Below, in pieces: positions 33,910 through 42,617 of a DNA stretch of 57,903 nucleotides. The DNA lies in NCBI RefSeq assembly GCF_004345705.1, contig NZ_SLWV01000024.1:1-57903 (forward strand), read 5' to 3'. The notes beneath the pieces were generated by a model. That model saw only the letters and a list, made by a program, of their open reading frames with translations. It searched no databases and had not been told where the DNA came from. Position 1 is the first letter of the stretch. Each line of letters starts with the position of its first letter. Origin of the DNA: Marinisporobacter balticus (GTDB lineage: Bacteria > Bacillota > Clostridia > Peptostreptococcales > Thermotaleaceae). The translations under genes and the position numbers were made by a program.

Positions 33910-34291
33910 TTTTGTTTCCTCTCATTTCTTTTGTCTTATTCATAAGCAATCATAAAAAATTCTCATTACGTCTACCCATCTATTTTTTACTTATAGGTAT
34001 CGCTCCACGTCATTAAATTTTCAAAAGTGATTCAATATGCACGTTCTTTTTATTTTTCATTTCCAATTGGTTTATCTACATGTCTATTCTATCAAAAAAC
34101 TGAATAGATAAATATATTTATATAATATTTAATTTTATTCTTTATTACATACACATCCTGTAGCTCCTCATTTCATAAGATTATAATTTAAAATAAAAAT
34201 TTTATTTTCCCCAAGTTTATATAAAGTATGTATATTTTTTAAAATTTTTGTACAAACTCTCAACAAGTAGAATATTCAAGGAGGAGAAATC
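33910..34291. promoter_or_regulatory. Spacer with divergent control sequences for uvrC and the stalk-domain gene
   Basis: No gene is seen in these 382 AT-rich bases. It contains the 12-mer ATTACGTCTACC near 33966, the 36-base repeat copy B at 34018-34053, and on the plus strand a TATAAAGTATGTATA stretch before the gene at 34292. No perfect -35/-10 pair stands out on either strand. Confidence 0.4.
34018..34053. repeat. 36-base repeat, copy B (upstream of uvrC and the regulator)
   Basis: Begins TTTTCAAAAGT, contains TATGCACGTT and ends TTTTTAT; ungapped partner of 29205-29240. It is about 110 bases upstream of uvrC, whose transcript includes the putative regulator. Confidence 0.5.
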
Positions 34292-34843
34292 ATGAATCAA
34301 CTTTTTAAAAAGATAGGCTGCATTTTGAGTATATGCATCCTGTTATCATCTATATCCCTTGCAGAAGGAAGCTTTGAGACAGTACAAACCTATTTGAAAA
34401 ACACAAATCTATCAACTCCAAACACATCTAAAGTAATCCCTGCCCTTTATTATGGGGGGGACATCTATATTCCAGTGCAGCTTTTGTCCACCCATCTTAA
34501 CTTTGGCCTTTCTTTGGATCAACAAAATAATACGTTAACCTTAAAAAATAATGACACCTTCAAAGATTTTGATCCATCCAATCCATGGGCAGGTGAAAAT
34601 TTTGTTTATGGTGAAATTCTTAAAATAGATAAGCACAAAAAAACAATGACCATCGAGCAGCACTTTGATGACAACAGCATCTCTATAGAACCTAATATAG
34701 CAGTTTCTGAAGAAGTCATTATTGTTTATCAACGAAATGACAAAAAAATGAATTTAGATTTTGAAGATTTGAAAGTAGGAGACATTATAGGCATGGTGTT
34801 AAATAAAGAGAATATTGCCCAGGGAATCATATTAACAGATTAA
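34292..34843 (+). CDS. Secreted stalk-domain protein (copper amine oxidase N-terminal-like)
   Basis: Exported protein of 183 residues. Residues 1-25 are a signal peptide (positive N-terminus, hydrophobic ICILLSSISL core, cleavage likely after SLAEG). Residues 48-85 resemble the copper amine oxidase N-terminal-like stalk domain common in Firmicutes surface proteins (VIPALYYGGDIYIPVQLLS ... LSLDQQNNTLTLKN). The rest (EILKIDKHKKTMTIEQ ... DLKVGDIIGMVL) is a small beta-rich module. No enzyme motif is present, so a surface or structural role is likely. AAGGAGGAGAAATC precedes the ATG. It is flanked by uvrC and uvrA on the opposite strand. Confidence 0.75.
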   Translation: MNQLFKKIGCILSICILLSSISLAEGSFETVQTYLKNTNLSTPNTSKVIPALYYGGDIYIPVQLLSTHLNFGLSLDQQNNTLTLKNNDTFKDFDPSNPWAGENFVYGEILKIDKHKKTMTIEQHFDDNSISIEPNIAVSEEVIIVYQRNDKKMNLDFEDLKVGDIIGMVLNKENIAQGIILTD

Positions 34844-34844
34844 A

Positions 34845-34883
34845 AAAAAGTAAAACCAGATCATTTTCTGGTTTTACTTTTTT
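34845..34883 (+). terminator. Terminator of the stalk-domain gene (probably bidirectional)
   Basis: Arms AAAAAGTAAAACCAGA and TCTGGTTTTACTTTTTT around TCATTT, starting at the stop codon. T runs on both strands also suit the convergent uvrA gene. Confidence 0.85.
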
Positions 34884-34904
34884 CATTTAAGTTCTCAAAG
34901 TTTT

Positions 34905-37739
34905 CTACCTTTCATTCTTTTTAAATATCTTTTTCAAATATATTCCCGTATAAGACTCAGGAATCTTCGCAATCTCCTCAGGTGTTCCTATTCCTACGAT
35001 TTGACCACCCCGATCTCCGCCATCTGGTCCTAAGTCAATCATATAATCACATGCCTTAATCACATCAAGGTTGTGTTCAATAACTAGAACAGTGTTTCCA
35101 CCCTCAACAAGACGGTTGAGTACACCAATTAATTTGTGAATATCCGCAACATGAAGCCCTGTCGTTGGTTCGTCTAGTATATATAATGTCTTTCCTGTAC
35201 TTCTCTTGCTTAACTCTGTTGCAAGTTTTACCCGTTGGGCTTCTCCACCTGATAACTGGGTAGAGGGTTGTCCTAGTTTAATATATCCAAGTCCTACTTC
35301 AAAGAGGGTAGCTAATTTTCTCTTGATCCCTGGTACATTTTCAAAGAATTCCAATCCTTCTTCTACAGTCATATCTAATACATCTGAAATGGATTTTCCT
35401 TTATATTTTACTTCTAATGTTTCTCGATTATATCTTTTTCCTTTACATACATCGCAAGGCACATATACATCTGGTAAAAAGTGCATCTCAATTTTTATAA
35501 TGCCATCTCCGCTACAGGCTTCACATCTTCCACCTTTTACATTAAAACTAAATCTTCCCTTTTGGTATCCACGCATTTTTGCTTCTGGTACCTTTGCAAA
35601 TAAATCTCTAATTAGATCAAACACACCTGTATAGGTTGCAGGATTCGACCTTGGTGTTCTTCCGATAGGAGATTGGTCAATGTCTATTACTTTATCAATA
35701 TGTTCTATTCCCTTGATATCTTTATGATTTCCTGGTCTGCTTTTGGCTCTATGCAGCTCCATAGCAAGTTTTTTATAAAATATTTCATTGACTAAAGTAC
35801 TCTTTCCTGAGCCTGATACCCCTGTTACACAAGTAAACACCCCTAATGGAAAGGAAACATTAATATTTTTTAGATTGTTTTCCTTCGCACCTATAACCTT
35901 AATCCATTGATCTTTTGGACTTCTTCTTATTTCTGGAATTTCGATTTTCTTCTTTCCAGATAAATATTGTCCCGTGATCGAAGCTTCACATGCTTTAATA
36001 GCTTCAACATTTCCCGCTACAATAATCTCTCCACCATGCTCTCCAGCTCCTGGACCAATATCTATAATATGATCTGCTGCATACATGGTATCCTCATCAT
36101 GTTCAACCACAATTAAAGTGTTTCCTAAATTCGAAAGATTTCTTAGGGTTTTTAATAATTTTTCATTATCCTTTTGATGAAGCCCGATACTTGGTTCATC
36201 TAATATATATAAAACTCCCACTAAACTCGAACCAATCTGGGTTGCCAATCGAATTCTTTGTGATTCTCCACCCGATAATGTCCCTGCACTTCTTGACAAT
36301 GTTAAATAATCTAGTCCCACATCTGCTAGAAATCCTAGTCTTTCATTAATTTCTTTTAGAATCTGTTTTGCAATTAGGACATTTTTTTCACTAAGCTCTA
36401 GATTTCTGAAAAATTCTAATCCTTCTCTTATAGAAAAAGTTGTGACCTCCGAAATATTCTTATCCCCTATTGTCACAGCCAATACCTCAGGTTTTAGTCG
36501 TTCTCCCTTACATGCATCACAAGGGGTTAGGCTCATATATTCTTCTATTTTTCCACGCATATAATCGGAATTGGTTTCTTTATATCTTCTAGCTAAATTC
36601 TTAATAATTCCTTCAAAAGGAGATTGATAAGTCCTCATACCTCCAAACTTGCTTTCATAATGGAAAGTAATATTTTTCTTTACTGTGCCATATAAAAGTT
36701 CTTCCAAAAATTTTTTTGGCACTTCTTCAATAGGTGTAGTTAGTTCTACACCATGCTCTTTCGCCAATGCATCAATCATTTCAAAATAATAGGTTCCTTC
36801 GCTCGCATTTGCCATAGGGGCAACCCCTCCCTCTTTAATGCTTAAAGAAGGATTTGGGATCACTAAATCTGGATCAATTCTTTGCAAGTGACCAATTCCA
36901 TTACATTCTGGACATGCACCATAAGGACTATTGAAAGAAAACATTCTTGGTTCTAACTCTTCAATCCCCATGCCATGCTCTGGACAAGAAAATTTTGTAC
37001 TAAAAGTAAGATCTTCCCCTTCTAATACATTCACAACAACCAATCCATCTGATAGGGATAGTGTTGTCTCTATTGAATCTGCTAATCTATTTTCGATCTC
37101 TTGCTTTACAATAATACGATCAATGACCACTTCAATGGTATGCTTTTTTGTCTTTGTAAGCTTAATCTCTTCACTTAATTCTCTTATTTCTCCATCGATT
37201 CTTACACGAACATAGCCGTCTTTTCGAATGCTTTCTAAAACTTTTGTGTGTTCTCCCTTACGCCCTCTAATAATGGGTGCTAATATTTGAATCTTTGTAC
37301 GCTCTGGTAGTGTCATGATTTTGTCAACAATTTGATCAATAGTTTGTTGTGCAATAACGCGTCCACATATAGGACAATGGGGTGTGCCTACCCTTGCAAA
37401 CAATAATCTTAAATAATCGTAAATCTCTGTAACAGTTCCAACAGTTGAACGTGGATTTCGATTGGTGGTCTTTTGATCGATAGATATCGCTGGGGACAAT
37501 CCTTCTATATAATCCACATCTGGTTTTTCCATCTGCCCTAAAAACTGTCTTGCATAAGCGGATAAACTCTCCACATATCTTCTCTGCCCTTCTGCATAAA
37601 TGGTGTCAAAAGCTAAAGAAGATTTTCCTGAACCACTCAGGCCTGTCATCACCACAAACTTATCTCTTGGTATTTCGATATCAATATTTTTTAAATTGTG
37701 TTCTCTTGCACCTTTTACAATGATCTTGTTTTTTTCCAT
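34905..37739 (-). CDS. uvrA: Excinuclease ABC subunit UvrA
   Basis: UvrA of 944 residues from the chosen start, the damage-recognition ATPase of nucleotide excision repair. Two ABC modules are seen: Walker A GLSGSGKSS and GVSGSGKST, signatures LSGGESQRIRLA and LSGGEAQRVKLA. Zinc-finger motifs CPICGRVI, CPECNGIGH and CEACSGDG...CDVCKGKR are present. The frame is open 23 codons upstream, but the ATG at 37739 follows AGAGGTGAGAAT and matches the canonical MEKNKIIVKGAREHNLKN start. It lies four bases after uvrB. Confidence 0.97.
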   Translation of the reverse strand: MEKNKIIVKGAREHNLKNIDIEIPRDKFVVMTGLSGSGKSSLAFDTIYAEGQRRYVESLSAYARQFLGQMEKPDVDYIEGLSPAISIDQKTTNRNPRSTVGTVTEIYDYLRLLFARVGTPHCPICGRVIAQQTIDQIVDKIMTLPERTKIQILAPIIRGRKGEHTKVLESIRKDGYVRVRIDGEIRELSEEIKLTKTKKHTIEVVIDRIIVKQEIENRLADSIETTLSLSDGLVVVNVLEGEDLTFSTKFSCPEHGMGIEELEPRMFSFNSPYGACPECNGIGHLQRIDPDLVIPNPSLSIKEGGVAPMANASEGTYYFEMIDALAKEHGVELTTPIEEVPKKFLEELLYGTVKKNITFHYESKFGGMRTYQSPFEGIIKNLARRYKETNSDYMRGKIEEYMSLTPCDACKGERLKPEVLAVTIGDKNISEVTTFSIREGLEFFRNLELSEKNVLIAKQILKEINERLGFLADVGLDYLTLSRSAGTLSGGESQRIRLATQIGSSLVGVLYILDEPSIGLHQKDNEKLLKTLRNLSNLGNTLIVVEHDEDTMYAADHIIDIGPGAGEHGGEIIVAGNVEAIKACEASITGQYLSGKKKIEIPEIRRSPKDQWIKVIGAKENNLKNINVSFPLGVFTCVTGVSGSGKSTLVNEIFYKKLAMELHRAKSRPGNHKDIKGIEHIDKVIDIDQSPIGRTPRSNPATYTGVFDLIRDLFAKVPEAKMRGYQKGRFSFNVKGGRCEACSGDGIIKIEMHFLPDVYVPCDVCKGKRYNRETLEVKYKGKSISDVLDMTVEEGLEFFENVPGIKRKLATLFEVGLGYIKLGQPSTQLSGGEAQRVKLATELSKRSTGKTLYILDEPTTGLHVADIHKLIGVLNRLVEGGNTVLVIEHNLDVIKACDYMIDLGPDGGDRGGQIVGIGTPEEIAKIPESYTGIYLKKIFKKNER

Positions 37740-37743
37740 ATTC

Positions 37744-39729
37744 TCACCTCTTAGAAGTCTTCTTCTTAAGCTCCTTGCTTTTATCTCTGAGCTCTGCTGC
37801 TCTTTCAAATTGTAAATTTTCTGCTGCTTCCATCATTTCTATTTCAAGCTTTTTAATAAGATCCTCTATCTCCTGTTTTTCCATTATTTCTATATCTTTT
37901 TCTATACCATACTTCACACCTTCTTCTGCAACCTTTGTAGCTTCTATCACGCCTCCTACTTTTTTTACGATTCCCTTAGGCTTTATATTATGCTTCCTAT
38001 TATAGTCTTGCTGTAACCTTCTTCTTCGATTAGTTTCATCGATTGCATACTGCATCGCATCTGTCATCTTATCCCCATACATAATAACTTTTCCTTCTAA
38101 GTTTCTCGCGGCTCGTCCAGTCGTCTGAATTAAAGAAGTTTGAGAACGAAGGAAACCTTGCTTATCTGCATCCAAAATAGCTACAAGTGAAACTTCAGGT
38201 AGATCAAGACCTTCTCTGAGTAAGTTGATTCCTATCAATACATCAAAAACACCAAGTCTTAAATCTCTAATAATCTCCATTCTCTCTAATGTATCAATAT
38301 CTGAATGGAGATATCTTACTTTAATACCCACCTCTTTAAAATATGTGGTCAAATCTTCTGCCATTTTTTTCGTAAGGGTGGTCACCAATACCCGCTGTTT
38401 CTTTTCTACTACACAATTTATTTCTCCTATCAAATGGTCAATTTGCCCTTTTATAGGTTGTACATAAATCTTTGGATCAAGAAGTCCTGTAGGTCTTATG
38501 ATCTGTTCTACTGTGTTTTGTGTATGCTCCTTTTCATAAGGCCCTGGTGTTGCACTTACATAAACAATTTGGTTGATCATTCCCTCAAATTCTTCAAAAT
38601 TAAGGGGTCTATTATCGTAAGCAGAAGGCAGACGAAAACCATAATCGATCAAATTTCCTTTTCTAGAACGGTCTCCTGCATACATACCCCGAATCTGTGG
38701 GATTGTAACATGCGATTCGTCCGCAATGATTAAAAAATCATCTGGAAAATAATCGATCAAAGTAAATGGTTTACTGCCAGGGGGTCTTTGAGAAACATGC
38801 CTTGAATAGTTTTCGATTCCCTGACAAAAGCCAACTTCCCTTAGCATTTCCATATCATACCTAGTTCTTTGTGCAATCCTTTGTGCTTCAATCAATTTTT
38901 CATTTTCTTTAAAATAATGGATTCGTGTATTTAGTTCTTCTTCTATATCTATAATTGCATGCTCAAGCTTTTCCTTTGTGGTTACATAATGAGAAGCCGG
39001 AAAAATGGATACATGGTTTCTAAGTCCGATGATTTCTCCTGTTAAAACATTCATTTCTGTAATTCGATCGATTTCATCTCCAAACAATTCTACGCGGATA
39101 GCATTTTCAGCTTGGCTCGCAGGGAAAATTTCTATTACATCCCCTCGAACCCTGAAAGTTCCTCGTATAAAGTTGATGTCATTTCGTGCATACTGTATCT
39201 CTACCAATTTTTTCAATATTTCATCACGACACTTTGTAATTCCAGGCCTTAACGATAAAACTTGATTTTCATAATCAATAGGATCTCCAAGGCCATAGAT
39301 ACAAGACACACTTGCCACAATAATCACATCTTGCCGCTCAAAGAGGGCTGCCGTTGCGGAGTGACGCAATTTATCGATCTCATCATTAATCTGCGCATCC
39401 TTCTCTATATAAGTATCCGTATGCGCAACATATGCCTCAGGCTGATAATAATCATAGTAACTCACAAAATATTCCACAGCATTATTTGGGAAGAATTCTT
39501 TAAACTCACTACAAAGCTGTGCTGCTAAAGTCTTATTATGTGCAATCACTAGCGTAGGCTTTTGAACCTTTTCAATCACATTGGCCATAGTAAAAGTCTT
39601 ACCAGAGCCTGTAACCCCTAAAAGGTTTTGATGCTTCAGTCCCTTATTGATCCCATCACTTAAACCTGCAATGGCTTGTGGCTGATCTCCTGTAGGTTTG
39701 TATGGTGATACAATCTTAAATTTCCCCAT
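37744..39729 (-). CDS. uvrB: Excinuclease ABC subunit UvrB
   Basis: UvrB of 661 residues, the helicase-like damage verifier loaded by UvrA. Walker A GVTGSGKTF at about 38-46, the beta-hairpin region (YYDYYQPEAYVAHTDTYIEKD), the ESHVT DEAD-like box, and motif VI (QTTGRAARN) are intact. The C-terminal UVR domain (MMEAAENLQFERAAELRDKSK) contacts UvrC. It heads the uvrBA run; the upstream neighbour is transcribed divergently. Confidence 0.97.
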   Translation of the reverse strand: MGKFKIVSPYKPTGDQPQAIAGLSDGINKGLKHQNLLGVTGSGKTFTMANVIEKVQKPTLVIAHNKTLAAQLCSEFKEFFPNNAVEYFVSYYDYYQPEAYVAHTDTYIEKDAQINDEIDKLRHSATAALFERQDVIIVASVSCIYGLGDPIDYENQVLSLRPGITKCRDEILKKLVEIQYARNDINFIRGTFRVRGDVIEIFPASQAENAIRVELFGDEIDRITEMNVLTGEIIGLRNHVSIFPASHYVTTKEKLEHAIIDIEEELNTRIHYFKENEKLIEAQRIAQRTRYDMEMLREVGFCQGIENYSRHVSQRPPGSKPFTLIDYFPDDFLIIADESHVTIPQIRGMYAGDRSRKGNLIDYGFRLPSAYDNRPLNFEEFEGMINQIVYVSATPGPYEKEHTQNTVEQIIRPTGLLDPKIYVQPIKGQIDHLIGEINCVVEKKQRVLVTTLTKKMAEDLTTYFKEVGIKVRYLHSDIDTLERMEIIRDLRLGVFDVLIGINLLREGLDLPEVSLVAILDADKQGFLRSQTSLIQTTGRAARNLEGKVIMYGDKMTDAMQYAIDETNRRRRLQQDYNRKHNIKPKGIVKKVGGVIEATKVAEEGVKYGIEKDIEIMEKQEIEDLIKKLEIEMMEAAENLQFERAAELRDKSKELKKKTSKR

Positions 39730-39815
39730 GATAAAACACCCCTATTCATCAAACATTTGTTCGTATTTTAAATTATATCCTTAGAATTCTTTAAAGTCAA
39801 TCCACTAGAAACTGT

Positions 39816-39843
39816 TTGCAAGAAAATTCGAATAGGTTATAAT
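39816..39843 (+). promoter_or_regulatory. Sigma-A promoter of the GGDEF gene
   Basis: TTGCAA at 39816-39821 and TATAAT at 39838-39843, spacer 16, about 40 bases before the GTG start. Confidence 0.65.
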
Positions 39844-39884
39844 TAGATCATGTATACTAAATAAAAAAATGTAGGTGAAATATT

Positions 39885-41108
39885 GTGATCACAAAATTAA
39901 AAAGAAAAAGTACTTTTATTTGTATTTTATCTATATTGACGCCTTTTATCGTCTATGGTCTTTTTCAATTTTTAAAAAAAGATTATAATTTTTGGTATCC
40001 CGCAATCCTTTCTATACTTATGGGTCTTTTTTGTACCTATAAACTTAAAATAGTAGAAAAAACATTCACAAACATACTGGATATCAATCGAGAAATAGAA
40101 AAATATAATGAAGTAAAAGATGTGATGCTTCAAATCAGCAACTCTATTGTCCATATAAACAATATGGATGAACTCTTACAGCTTTTTGTAGACTGCGCTG
40201 TTCAAATCATAGATAAAGCAGATCGTGCAAGTATTCTTATAAAAAATGATGCAGGTTTATTTGAATATAAAGCGGTACATGGATTTGATATCAATAAACT
40301 TTCTAAATTAAAGCTTTCACTAGCTGAAACCTATTTAAATGGAAAAGACTATCATAAATCTGTAATTATTCATAATCCTGGTCTTTTTGATTCTCAAAAT
40401 ATGAACAAGAACCATTATGAATCATTAAAAAATGCAGAAGCTTTAAACATCAAATCAACCATTTGTACACCCATCATTATTAATGATATATTATATGGAT
40501 TAATTAATGTAGACAATATCGCGCATAAACAGATTTTTTTGAAAGAAGATCTTGTGATTATGGAATATTTAGCAGGTCAACTTGCTGTTGCCATTAGAAA
40601 TCTAGTTCTTTTTGAAAAAACGTTGTTTTTGTCTCGCTACGATGGGCTAACGCAACTATACCATCGGCACTATTTTGACGAATTGTACCACAATATCTAT
40701 GAGCGTGCAAAACGATACAAAGAAGATTTTGCCTTTTGTATCATGGATTTAAATGATCTAAAACAAATCAATGATTTATACGGCCATATAGCTGGAGATA
40801 TGGCTATCCAATATTTTTCCCAAATCCTTAGAAACAATGTAAGGTCATCTGATATTTTAGGAAGATTTGGTGGAGATGAATTTGTATTGATTCTATTAAA
40901 TGGAGATGCTATTCAAGCTGAGCAGAAAATGGAATCAGTCTCTAACTTTGTGAAAGAAAGCCCATTTATTTATGATGGTCATGATTTATATGTGAATTTT
41001 AGCTATGGTATTGCATCTTACCCCGAAGACGCCACTACGAAAAAAGAATTGTTAAAATTAGCAGACAAGAGAATGTATATCCATAAAGAAAATAGTAAAA
41101 CCATGTGA
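39885..41108 (+). CDS. Membrane diguanylate cyclase with GAF and GGDEF domains
   Basis: Protein of 407 residues. Two short hydrophobic helices (about 13-50) anchor it. A coiled segment leads to a GAF-type sensor (about 75-235) and a GGDEF domain (about 245-400). The active-site motif GGDEF is intact in GRFGGDEFVLIL. RSSD five residues before it matches the RxxD inhibitory I-site, so product feedback is likely. It should make c-di-GMP from two GTP at the inner membrane face; the GAF ligand is unknown. Start is a GTG with GTAGGTGAAAT upstream. It stands alone between uvrB and the PDZ gene. Confidence 0.9.
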   Translation: MITKLKRKSTFICILSILTPFIVYGLFQFLKKDYNFWYPAILSILMGLFCTYKLKIVEKTFTNILDINREIEKYNEVKDVMLQISNSIVHINNMDELLQLFVDCAVQIIDKADRASILIKNDAGLFEYKAVHGFDINKLSKLKLSLAETYLNGKDYHKSVIIHNPGLFDSQNMNKNHYESLKNAEALNIKSTICTPIIINDILYGLINVDNIAHKQIFLKEDLVIMEYLAGQLAVAIRNLVLFEKTLFLSRYDGLTQLYHRHYFDELYHNIYERAKRYKEDFAFCIMDLNDLKQINDLYGHIAGDMAIQYFSQILRNNVRSSDILGRFGGDEFVLILLNGDAIQAEQKMESVSNFVKESPFIYDGHDLYVNFSYGIASYPEDATTKKELLKLADKRMYIHKENSKTM

Positions 41109-41124
41109 TTCACATGGTTTTTTT
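41097..41124 (+). terminator. Terminator shared by the convergent GGDEF and PDZ genes
   Basis: Arms AACCATGTG and CACATGGTT around ATT, then a T run on the plus strand. Both stop codons (41106-41108 plus, 41110-41112 minus) lie in the hairpin. Confidence 0.8.
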
Positions 41125-42348
41125 GCTACCTATTTTTTCTATGATCCTTTTCAAAATACTTGTAGAAGTCTGTATATCAAAAACAAATGTGCTGTCCTTT
41201 GGCACAATCACAAGCCCCAAATTGTTAATTCCCGTTTGATAATTTTTATGCTCTAGCGTCTTTCTATTACCATTACTATCAATGACCTCCATCCAAATAT
41301 ATGGTGGAAATGTATCTAAAACGTCTTGTAGATTTTCTTTTTCATTTACAAAGGTATTGTTTATTTTGATCATCACATCTCCTTGTTTCAATCCCATTAA
41401 CATGCCTACGCCATCTTTTTTCACATCTAATATAGTAATCCCACTACTGTGTTTTCTAAAGATAGGTACCGCACTCTTTTCTTCTCTTTGTGAAATAATG
41501 ATCAAATATTCATGTGCTAGAGGTGCAAAGAGGGTTGCAATCCATTTAAATATTGTGAGTCTAGTAGAAATAACGGATAAAATAAGTAAAACAACACTAT
41601 AGACAAACAATCTTTTGGCAGACTTCTTACATTTATTTCGTGGCGTATCGGATAAAACCATATCCCCATATCCAAGCGCTGCAACAACCGCTGTAATTTG
41701 CAATGGAATATTTTCCATGGCTTTACTTGCTTTAAATAGAGGCCACCAATCTGGCAAATTCACTTCTTGTGTTCCTGCTAATTGTCCAGCAGCCAAAATC
41801 AAAACAGCAAAAGGAATAGGCCAAAACCGCTGCATGCTAAAGCCGCCTACTAACCCATATTTTTTATTTTCTACAAAGATAGGCACGGCTTCTTTATATC
41901 CATCAAAATAGATTAGAATACTTTCAATCAAGTGGAGTATTGCAATAATGGCAATAATACTTGACACATTTAATTTTGGAACACCAAAAATCAAACTAGA
42001 TAACGCAACGAATCCTCCTGAGTAAGAAAAACAGATATATCGCACATTAATAAGCATAAGCAATATGGCTAATGGAAGAATAAAATAAAAATCTCTCGGA
42101 TCAATGGTAATCCCAAAAATCATAATCACGATGGTTCCTACGATTCCTCCCATTACCCCTATACCTACAGCATTGATGGTCATATCCTTTATGGATATTT
42201 TTGTTTCTCCAACGACATTTCTTTTCATTTCATAAATCCGTTTATATTGTGTATATATAAGCCCAATCACTACCCAAAAAAAAGGATTTAAAAACACTGT
42301 GATGATGGTCAATAAAGCTATTTGCAACAATTCTAAAAATGCAAACAA
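41110..42348 (-). CDS. Polytopic membrane protein with C-terminal PDZ domain
   Basis: Protein of 412 residues. The first 270 residues hold about seven hydrophobic segments (for instance LTIITVFLNPFFWVVIGLIY and GIGVMGGIVGTIVIMIFGI). A PDZ domain occupies about 290-375 (SGITILDVKKDGVGMLMGLKQGDVMIKINN). No protease motif is visible. In Clostridia this type sits between the ctp protease and uvrB, as here. A role in membrane-associated proteolysis or cell-envelope organisation is likely but unproven. It starts with TTG at 42348 after GGGAGGAAGG, immediately downstream of the third conserved hairpin element. Confidence 0.8.
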   Translation of the reverse strand: MFAFLELLQIALLTIITVFLNPFFWVVIGLIYTQYKRIYEMKRNVVGETKISIKDMTINAVGIGVMGGIVGTIVIMIFGITIDPRDFYFILPLAILLMLINVRYICFSYSGGFVALSSLIFGVPKLNVSSIIAIIAILHLIESILIYFDGYKEAVPIFVENKKYGLVGGFSMQRFWPIPFAVLILAAGQLAGTQEVNLPDWWPLFKASKAMENIPLQITAVVAALGYGDMVLSDTPRNKCKKSAKRLFVYSVVLLILSVISTRLTIFKWIATLFAPLAHEYLIIISQREEKSAVPIFRKHSSGITILDVKKDGVGMLMGLKQGDVMIKINNTFVNEKENLQDVLDTFPPYIWMEVIDSNGNRKTLEHKNYQTGINNLGLVIVPKDSTFVFDIQTSTSILKRIIEKIGSKKTM

Positions 42349-42354
42349 AGTCCT

Positions 42355-42425
42355 TCCTCCCTAATGGAGTTACAGAAATCTTTGATTTCGTTTTAACTCC
42401 TTACTAAGCATTAGCTGATTTTCCT
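42355..42425 (-). repeat. Conserved hairpin element, copy 3 (before the PDZ gene)
   Basis: Arms GGAGTTA and TAACTCC with inner GAAATC/GATTTC pairing, followed by an ACTAAG...CTTAGT hairpin. Relative to copy 1 the outer stem is changed on both sides (GTGTTAC/GTAACGC against GAGTTA/TAACTC), which preserves pairing. Confidence 0.7.
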
Positions 42426-42617
42426 TAGTATAATATATAAAAAATATTGATGCCAAAACCATTCCTTTTCAGCATCAATATCTCTTAAATGTCCATTAGC
42501 GTATTACCAATCACGTAGTACATCTTACTTGTTATTTTAACCATTTTTTTCCTTGTTTAATCCCTTTCATAGGATTAATCTATTCCAGATTAACTTCCTT
42601 GAAAAAATTAAGTACCA

